Assembly (NCBI GenBank): GCA_030627225.1
Contig: DAOUSM010000076.1
Span: 1-5,350, forward strand
Length of the DNA stretch: 5,350 nucleotides
Source of the DNA: Candidatus Bathyarchaeota archaeon
Lineage (GTDB): Archaea > Thermoproteota > Bathyarchaeia > Bathyarchaeales > Bathycorpusculaceae
Direction of reading: 5' to 3'
Under the pieces are notes generated by a model that saw only the letters and a list, made by a program, of their open reading frames with translations, did no database searches and had not been told where the DNA came from. The first letter of the stretch is position 1; each line of letters opens with the position of its first letter. This document shows positions 1-4,909 of this stretch, piece by piece. The position numbers and the translations under genes are program-made.

Positions 1-1
1 T

Positions 2-814
2 CCACAGGAAGAGTTGGCCTATGTTTACAACTCCTATGATATTGTAGGAGACGTAGCGATTATACGCTTAACTGAAATATCCAAGAAGCACGGCCAGATC
101 ATTGCCGAGGAAATTATGAATGTTCACAAGAATGTTAAGACAGTGCTGGCTCAGACAAGCCCAATTCGTGGAGATTTTAGACTTCGAAAACTAGAATACG
201 TTGCTGGTGAAAACAAAACCACCACGGTTCACAAGGAGTCTGGATGCCTATTCTCCGTTGATGTTGAGAAATGTTATTTTTCGCCCAGACTTTTTTACGA
301 ACGAATGCGTGTTGCAAAGCAAGTCGTGAAAGGAGAGGTTATTGTAAATATGTTTGCTGGGGTAGGCTGTTTCTCCATAATTATGGCAAGGCACTCACAG
401 GTTGAAAAAATATACTCAATTGATGTGAACCCAGTAGCCATCAAATACATACAAGAAAACATAAGGCTAAACAGAGTTTACGGAAAAGTCATTCCAATAG
501 AAGGAGACGCAAAAGAAGTCATCGACAAAAGACTGCGTCATGTAGCGGACAGAGTTCTTATGCCTTTGCCTGAAAAAGCCTTTGCTTACTTGCCTTATGC
601 TATGTCAGCCCTTAAAAAAGCTGGAGGATGGATACATTACTATGATTTTGAACACGCTGGGAAAAACGAAAATCCCGTTGAGAAGGTTAGGCTGAAGGTG
701 GCTGAAAAACTTGAAAGTTTAGGTGTAGACTTTCAGATTCCCTTTGGCCATGTCGTTAGAACAACTGGTCCAAACTGGTATCAAATAGTTTTAGACATTG
801 CAGTTAAGCAGTAG
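2..814 (+). CDS. trm5: tRNA (guanine37-N1)-methyltransferase Trm5, 5' end cut by window
   Basis: Archaeal Trm5 transfers methyl from S-adenosylmethionine to N1 of G37, next to the anticodon, which prevents +1 frameshifting; in archaea m1G37 is also the first step to wyosine. The frame is open to the window edge, and the first visible residues (YNSYDIVGDVAIIRL) match the start of the D2 domain, so the TTG at base 14 is probably internal and any N-terminal D1 domain lies upstream. Counting from that TTG, I see the RGDFR segment (52-56), YFSPRL (88-93), ERMR (96-99, holding the expected general-base Glu), the SAM loop VNMFAGVGCF (111-120), an acidic SIDVNP strand end (135-140), GDA (164-166), MPLP (183-186) and GGWIHYYDF (204-212). 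The usual MNLP motif reads MPLP here. About 270 residues are visible against roughly 330 for the full family. The subtype (Trm5a/b/c) is undecided. Confidence 0.9.
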   Translation, partial: PQEELAYVYNSYDIVGDVAIIRLTEISKKHGQIIAEEIMNVHKNVKTVLAQTSPIRGDFRLRKLEYVAGENKTTTVHKESGCLFSVDVEKCYFSPRLFYERMRVAKQVVKGEVIVNMFAGVGCFSIIMARHSQVEKIYSIDVNPVAIKYIQENIRLNRVYGKVIPIEGDAKEVIDKRLRHVADRVLMPLPEKAFAYLPYAMSALKKAGGWIHYYDFEHAGKNENPVEKVRLKVAEKLESLGVDFQIPFGHVVRTTGPNWYQIVLDIAVKQ

Positions 815-820
815 CTTAGC

Positions 821-833
821 AAATTTAATAAAT
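821..833 (+). promoter_or_regulatory. Possible archaeal TATA/BRE element before the Trm112-like gene
   Basis: The 56-base gap between trm5 and the likely start of the next gene holds an AT-rich stretch (aaatttaataaat) that resembles a TATA box preceded by an A-rich BRE. A transcript starting about 25 bases downstream would begin near 850-855, just before the Shine-Dalgarno sequence. Such AT-rich stretches are common in this genome, so this is only suggestive; the gene could equally be read through from trm5. Confidence 0.3.
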
Positions 834-853
834 GCTCATTTGATACTTGTTGT

Positions 854-860
854 AAAGGAG
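854..860 (+). promoter_or_regulatory. Shine-Dalgarno sequence that decides the Trm112-like start
   Basis: The sequence aaaggag ends one base before the ATG at 862, too close to serve it, but ten bases before the ATG at 871. This favours 871 as the true start and removes three residues (MAK) from the longest reading. Confidence 0.6.
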
Positions 861-870
861 TATGGCGAAA

Positions 871-1161
871 ATGAAAAGGAAATTAATGGAAATACTTGCT
901 TGTCCAATAGATAAACATCACCCGCTTGAATTGCTTGTTTTCGAGGAGAAAGAGGAAATAGTGGAAGGCTTAATCATCTGTCCAAAATGTTTGAGATGGT
1001 ATCCGATACGCGATGAGATTCCAGAGATGCTGCCAGACGAACTGCGAAAAGAAAATGAGGATTTACCGTTTTTTAAAAAGTGGAAGGAAAAAATTCCAGA
1101 TGAAATTCTGGTAGAGGGTAAACCCTTCAATCTTAAAAGTGAAATGCAAAAGAAACCTTGA
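871..1161 (+). CDS. Trm112-like zinc-binding protein (96 aa)
   Basis: This is a small protein of the Trm112/YcaR family. In eukaryotes and archaea Trm112 binds, stabilises and activates several SAM-dependent methyltransferases acting on tRNA, rRNA and release factor. Numbering from the ATG at 871, the N-terminal helix is followed by the first zinc knuckle at ACPIDK (10-15), a strand region, the second knuckle CPKC (37-40) and the family signature WYPIRDEIPEMLPDE (43-57). Only three of the four expected Cys ligands are present (11, 37 and 40), because Asp14 occupies the fourth. The C-terminal 40 residues are charged and Lys-rich. The longer start at 862 (99 aa) is possible but sits on top of the ribosome binding site. 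It follows trm5 in the same direction, which fits a methyltransferase-partner role, although Trm5 itself is not a known Trm112 client. The family call is firm; the specific partner is unknown. Confidence 0.85.
   Translation: MKRKLMEILACPIDKHHPLELLVFEEKEEIVEGLIICPKCLRWYPIRDEIPEMLPDELRKENEDLPFFKKWKEKIPDEILVEGKPFNLKSEMQKKP
1130..1157 (-). terminator. Possible T-rich terminator of the minus-strand operon
   Basis: On the minus strand the bases after the oxidoreductase stop read as broken T tracts (tttctttt, then cactttt). They lie inside the 3' end of the convergent Trm112-like gene. They could act as an archaeal U-rich terminator, so the two convergent transcripts would overlap. There is no hairpin, and evidence is limited to composition. 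Confidence 0.25.
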
Positions 1162-1166
1162 TTTTT
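1162..1166 (+). terminator. Possible T-tract terminator after the Trm112-like gene
   Basis: Five T residues directly follow the TGA stop, and further pyrimidine-rich sequence continues inside the convergent gene. Archaeal termination often uses such T runs without a hairpin. No stem-loop is visible. The run is short, so this is a weak call. Confidence 0.25.
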
Positions 1167-1167
1167 C

Positions 1168-2115
1168 TCACCTTAACTTTATCACTCTACCTTTCGCTGA
1201 AGATTTCAATGCTGCCTCAGCTATTTGAAGCGCTTTTAAACCATCCATTCCAGTTATTAATGGTTTTTCTCTTTTCAAAACACAGTTTGCAAAGTGTTGC
1301 AGTTCAAGTTTTAAAGGTTCCTGCCAAGGATACCTCGGCTGCACAGTCTCCTCCGCCTTCTCAATTGTCAATTCTTGCGTGATATAATCAAGTTTCATTA
1401 TAGCCTCGCTTCCAGTAACCACTAATATCCGCGTCTTGTACGGCGTCAACCAGTTAGATTCGATAAAACCGCTTTTCCCACCTTCAAAAGTGAGCATTAC
1501 TTGAGCATAATCTTCAAATTTTTTATGTTTCATGCTTCCAGTTTTAGCGTATACAGCAATAGGGTCTTCATTAAAGAGGTACCTCATTATGTCTATGTCA
1601 TGAATTGCTAAGTCTTTAACTACTCCTACATCGCCTATTCTTTCCGGCCATTGAGAAACCCTTTTCGCTGTGGCACATACAAGTTCGCCTATTGTTTTGT
1701 TTTCGACTGCTTTTTTTATGTGCTGTACCCCTGGGATAAACCGCATTAAAAAGCCTACTGTAAGATGTAATCCTCTTTTTTCCGCTGTTTTCAGCAGTTT
1801 TTCCGCTTGCTTTACGTTTGTTGCCATGGGTTTTTCAACTAGAACATGCTTTCCTGCTTTTAGGGCTTTTAATGCTTCTTCCTCAAGGTTTGTTGACCAT
1901 GTGCAGATGCTCACCGCTTCAATGTCTTGTCTTCTCAGCATTTTTCCTGTGGTTGTGTAAGGTTTTGCACCAAATTGCTTAGCCACTTTTTCAGCTCTTT
2001 CAGCGTTTATGTCACAAACTGCTAGGAGTTCTGTCTCTTCTAACTCTTTGAAGACCCTTGCGTGATTCCTTCCCCAGAAGCCTGTCCCTATAACCGCAAC
2101 ACCTAGCTTTTTCAC
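1168..2115 (-). CDS. Gfo/Idh/MocA-family NAD(P)-dependent sugar oxidoreductase (315 aa)
   Basis: Enzymes of this family oxidise or reduce a sugar hydroxyl with NAD(P). Members in this genomic setting are often UDP-sugar 3-dehydrogenases (WbpB/WlbA-like). The N-terminal Rossmann domain carries GTGFWG (10-15, numbering from the GTG at 2115) and an acidic strand end (CDIN, 34-37). EKP at 94-96 supplies the catalytic Lys95. DLAIHDID at 168-175 supplies the family's Asp168 and His172. The C-terminal half is the expected mixed beta-sheet substrate domain, and the length is typical. I chose GTG at 2115 because it overlaps the upstream stop as GTGA and sits ten bases after gaggag. The longer TTG start at 2124 (318 aa) lies only one base from that site. 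The reading frame is intact with all catalytic residues present. It is the last gene of the minus-strand operon, and its stop is 6 bp from the convergent gene. The precise substrate cannot be read from the sequence. Confidence 0.88.
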   Translation of the reverse strand: MKKLGVAVIGTGFWGRNHARVFKELEETELLAVCDINAERAEKVAKQFGAKPYTTTGKMLRRQDIEAVSICTWSTNLEEEALKALKAGKHVLVEKPMATNVKQAEKLLKTAEKRGLHLTVGFLMRFIPGVQHIKKAVENKTIGELVCATAKRVSQWPERIGDVGVVKDLAIHDIDIMRYLFNEDPIAVYAKTGSMKHKKFEDYAQVMLTFEGGKSGFIESNWLTPYKTRILVVTGSEAIMKLDYITQELTIEKAEETVQPRYPWQEPLKLELQHFANCVLKREKPLITGMDGLKALQIAEAALKSSAKGRVIKLR

Positions 2116-3488
2116 TTTGTCCAAACTCCTCTTCCAAACCCACGATATATGAAACCTTCCATTTCAACTTTTCCCGGCTCCATGACACCTTCAAAATCAA
2201 CTATCGCGGCAGGCATCCTTGCCATAACTTTCAGCTTCTTCAAGTTCAAACGTTTGAACTTGTCGTGACCAGTGAGTATTATTATGCAATCTACACCTTC
2301 CATAGCATCTGTCAGCCTCTTCCTGAAAGGATATCCTAAATCAGCCAGCTCATTGCTTGATAAATAAGGGTCGTAAAGGCTGACTTTGGCACCTTTGGTT
2401 TCTAGCATTTTGGCAAGCTTTTTCGTAGAAATTTTGGGGGCACCCTTCATGTTTGGTGTTTGCGAAACTCCTAACAGCGAAACCTTTGCTCTCCTGAGCG
2501 TTTTTCCACAACTTCTCAATGCTTCTCTAATCAAACCAATTGCATGTTTTAAAATCTCTTCGTTTATTTCCCCTGCAATTGTGGGAATCCGAAGTTTCAC
2601 ATTCAAGTCTTCAGCCTCATCCAGTAAGAGATACGGCTCTTCAGGTATGTTTCTGCAAGTAAGTGTTGGAAGAGCAAGTGTGTACACACCTGCTCCTAAG
2701 AGCTTTTGGGCTCTAAAGTAATCTATGCCTGCTTTTTCACAGAAAAGGGCGAATTCATTCGCCAAAGCAGCATTGACATTTTGATGTACGTATTCAAAAA
2801 GCGTCGCAGCTTCCGCTGTTTTCACATCATTTGTCTGTATCACGGCGTTTTTTACTATGGTCCCCAAGATTATTGAGGCAGCGTCTAAGCTATTCTTGTC
2901 AATTGCTGCAACAATCCGCTTATAACCCGCTAATTTTTCCAGCGTTTCTGCATCTGAAACTCGAACTGGACTGTAGGCCAGACCGAAATCAACTCCTACT
3001 TTAAATCCGGAAGTGCTTTCCAGAGCTTCTCTGATTAGACCCTCTGTTACGCCGAGTCCAACGGTGCTCATAAGGATGATTAGTGAGTTACGTCGGAGAT
3101 TTAAGCCTACACACTTACATACGTTTTCTATGTGTGAGTAATCGACTTTTTTCTTCTCGTCAATTTTTGCCGAGGTTGTTATTACTATAACATCGCTTTG
3201 TGAAACAGCCGTTTTAACGTCATTTGTGGCTTTTAGGTGTCCATTTTTCACATACCTTTTCAGCATAGGCTCGATTTCATGTTTTAAAAAGGGGACTTTC
3301 CCCTTTGCAAGGCGGTTTACTATGGCTTGATCCGCATCAATACATATAACCCTGAATCCTGCTTCGGCAAGGAGACAAGCGTGAACAACGCCGATTCTTC
3401 CACAATCTATGATGCTAATCGTATATCTCCTACGCTTTTCAATGCTGTCAATGTCTTCTGGTTTTATGTGTAGTATCGATACAGACAT
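2112..3488 (-). CDS. Degenerate UDP-sugar 6-dehydrogenase homologue, likely pseudoenzyme (458 aa)
   Basis: Overall architecture matches the UDP-glucose / UDP-ManNAc dehydrogenase family (Ugd/WecC/WbpA): an N-terminal Rossmann domain (about 20-185), a central helical dimer domain (about 190-290) and a C-terminal UDP-binding domain (about 325-458). Retained features include the ribose-binding acidic end (CIDAD, Asp51), STV (141-143), ANE (243-245), the IPxxPY segment (281-286) and LYDP (371-374). Key residues differ. The GxGxxG loop reads DCGRIG (28-33). The catalytic Lys and Asn of the AExxKLFxN motif are Thr229 and Tyr233. The GGHC nucleophile loop reads TCRN (277-280), putting Asn280 at the Cys position with Cys278 two residues earlier. 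The Asp four residues on is Glu284, and the Arg of the DxRxSP motif is Pro351. There is no stop or frameshift, so it appears maintained. ATG at 3488 is preferred because ggag lies nine bases upstream. A TTG at 3524 would add 12 residues and overlap the upstream stop as TTGA. Activity is doubtful; family membership is secure. Confidence 0.85.
   Translation of the reverse strand: MSVSILHIKPEDIDSIEKRRRYTISIIDCGRIGVVHACLLAEAGFRVICIDADQAIVNRLAKGKVPFLKHEIEPMLKRYVKNGHLKATNDVKTAVSQSDVIVITTSAKIDEKKKVDYSHIENVCKCVGLNLRRNSLIILMSTVGLGVTEGLIREALESTSGFKVGVDFGLAYSPVRVSDAETLEKLAGYKRIVAAIDKNSLDAASIILGTIVKNAVIQTNDVKTAEAATLFEYVHQNVNAALANEFALFCEKAGIDYFRAQKLLGAGVYTLALPTLTCRNIPEEPYLLLDEAEDLNVKLRIPTIAGEINEEILKHAIGLIREALRSCGKTLRRAKVSLLGVSQTPNMKGAPKISTKKLAKMLETKGAKVSLYDPYLSSNELADLGYPFRKRLTDAMEGVDCIIILTGHDKFKRLNLKKLKVMARMPAAIVDFEGVMEPGKVEMEGFIYRGFGRGVWTK
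2126..2131 (-). promoter_or_regulatory. Shine-Dalgarno sequence for the Gfo/Idh/MocA gene, inside the upstream gene
   Basis: The minus strand reads gaggag here, ten bases before the GTG at 2115 and one base before the TTG at 2124. Spacing and the GTGA stop/start overlap together favour the GTG. The site lies within the last codons of the dehydrogenase homologue, as expected for translational coupling. Confidence 0.6.
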
Positions 3489-3497
3489 GTAGGCATT

Positions 3498-3501
3498 CTC
3501 C
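3498..3501 (-). promoter_or_regulatory. Ribosome binding site deciding the dehydrogenase-homologue start
   Basis: The minus strand has ggag nine bases before the ATG at 3488. The alternative TTG at 3524 has only a weak aaagag immediately touching it. The protein's own Rossmann strand starts about 20 residues after the ATG, so nothing essential is lost with the shorter start. Confidence 0.5.
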
Positions 3502-3520
3502 ATGACCGTGAGAAACTGAT

Positions 3521-4897
3521 TCAACTCTTTAAGCTATCAATTATTCTTTTAAGTTTTAAACTGTATTCTTGAACTAGCTGCACGGCTTTTTCTTCTGTTT
3601 TTGCTTCTGCGTACAGTCTATAAATTGGCTCTGTTCCACTCGGTCGCATTAGAATGTTGCTTTTGTCCTCAAACCATATTTTGACTCCGTCAATTGTACT
3701 TATGTTTAATCCGCTTACTTGTTCAGTTAACTTTTCTAAAGTTTTCTCTTTAAGCTCATTTGGGCATTCAACTTTGCCCTTTTTGATGAAGTATTTTGGT
3801 AGTTCTCCTAGCAGTTTTGAAAGTTTTTTACTGGTTTTAGCCATGATGTCTAAGATTAGGGCCGTTGCCATAGCTCCATCTCGAACCGATTGGTGGGGGT
3901 CGTAAAAGATTCCGCCATTTTCTTCACCGCCAAGTTTTGCATTTAGCTTTTTCATGGTTTGGGAGACTGTTATGCTTCCCACTTTGGTCCATACGATTTC
4001 TCCGCCATAAGCATCCGCTACGTCCTTAATCAGAGTTGATGAACTTACCGGTGTAACAATTTTTTCGTTTGGGTTCTCTTTTAAAAAGTATTTTTCAACT
4101 AGGGCGAAGGTTTTGTCTCCACAATGGATTTCTCCTTGTTCATCCACAAATATTGAGCGGTCAGCATCACCATCGTACGCCACGCCTAAATCTGCACCTA
4201 TGGCTTTTACTGTTAAGGCTAAATCCTTGAGGTTTTCTGGGCGGGGTTCTGGCGGTCTTCCTGGAAACGTTCCGTCAATATCTGCGTTTATGGTTGTAAC
4301 TTTACATCCCAATTCTCGAAGCAGACACGGTGCGGCTAGACTGCCCACGCTGTTTGCGGCATCAACTACAACATGGTAATGTTTTTTCGCTATTTCAGCA
4401 ATATCCACATGCATTTTTATTGCTTCTACGTAGTCATCAATTACCTTGGGAAGGTTACGCACAGTCCCTAGCTTGCTCCACTCTGCATAGTGCACCTTGT
4501 CATCGAAGAATATGTTTTCAATCTCGATTTCTTGTTCACGTGAGAGTTCTATTCCGTCGTTCCATACGACTTTTATCCCGTTATATTCCGGCGGGTTATG
4601 TGATGCAGTTATTATTACCGCGCCATCTGTTTTGTGATGTTTTACCGCATATTGAAGTGCTGGTGTGGAAGCCATACCCGCAAAAAGCACATTGCACCCC
4701 GTTGCGTTTAAACCAGCGATGACGGCCTTTGCGAGCATGGGGCTGCTTGTTCTGGCATCATATCCAACTATGATGTCTCCGCTCTGGAAGAACGTTCCAG
4801 TCGCAGTTCCGATTTTTATTGCTATTTCTGAGGTTAATTCTTTGTTGACAACTCCACGAATCCCGTTTGTTCCAAATAAACGTCTTGAGCTTAACAT
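3521..4897 (-). CDS. glmM: Phosphoglucosamine mutase / phosphomannomutase family (GlmM-like, 458 aa)
   Basis: This is an alpha-D-phosphohexomutase, which interconverts the 6- and 1-phosphates of glucosamine (GlmM) or mannose/glucose, supplying sugar-1-phosphate for nucleotide-sugar synthesis in the cytoplasm. All four signature sites are present and in order: the FGTNGIRG start (8-15), the phosphoserine loop TASHNPP (97-103, Ser99), the metal loop DGDADR (242-247), the sugar-binding loop GEENGG (324-329) and the phosphate-binding loop RPSGTEP (418-424). Length is normal for the family. The ATG at 4897 has aaaggg six bases upstream and lies 12 bp after the stop of the nucleotidyltransferase, so the two are almost certainly co-transcribed. 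The FGTNGIRG opening and GEENGG loop favour an archaeal GlmM-like enzyme, but archaeal members of this family can be promiscuous between GlcN, Man and Glc phosphates, so the substrate is inferred. Nothing in the gene looks damaged. Confidence 0.9.
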   Translation of the reverse strand: MLSSRRLFGTNGIRGVVNKELTSEIAIKIGTATGTFFQSGDIIVGYDARTSSPMLAKAVIAGLNATGCNVLFAGMASTPALQYAVKHHKTDGAVIITASHNPPEYNGIKVVWNDGIELSREQEIEIENIFFDDKVHYAEWSKLGTVRNLPKVIDDYVEAIKMHVDIAEIAKKHYHVVVDAANSVGSLAAPCLLRELGCKVTTINADIDGTFPGRPPEPRPENLKDLALTVKAIGADLGVAYDGDADRSIFVDEQGEIHCGDKTFALVEKYFLKENPNEKIVTPVSSSTLIKDVADAYGGEIVWTKVGSITVSQTMKKLNAKLGGEENGGIFYDPHQSVRDGAMATALILDIMAKTSKKLSKLLGELPKYFIKKGKVECPNELKEKTLEKLTEQVSGLNISTIDGVKIWFEDKSNILMRPSGTEPIYRLYAEAKTEEKAVQLVQEYSLKLKRIIDSLKS

Positions 4898-4909
4898 GAT
4901 TAACCCTTT

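Noticed and set aside
14..16. TTG as the start of Trm5
   Set aside because: The frame stays open to the window edge (residues PQEE precede it), and no Shine-Dalgarno spacing fits; the gene is simply cut by the window.
1096..1111. Small inverted repeat (ccaga / tctgg) near the end of the Trm112-like gene
   Set aside because: It has only five base pairs, lies within conserved-length coding sequence and has no following T run, so chance is the simplest explanation.
918..1130. Minus-strand open frame opposite the Trm112-like gene
   Set aside because: It is Ser-rich antisense sequence over a conserved zinc protein, with no homology signal.
2112..3524. Calling the dehydrogenase homologue a decaying pseudogene
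   Set aside because: There is no stop, frameshift or loss of fold-defining segments over the full length, and operon spacing is preserved, so a maintained pseudoenzyme fits better.
4330..4722. 130-codon plus-strand open frame inside the mutase gene
   Set aside because: It is fully antisense to conserved mutase sequence, with a low-quality Cys/His/Arg-rich translation and no domain.
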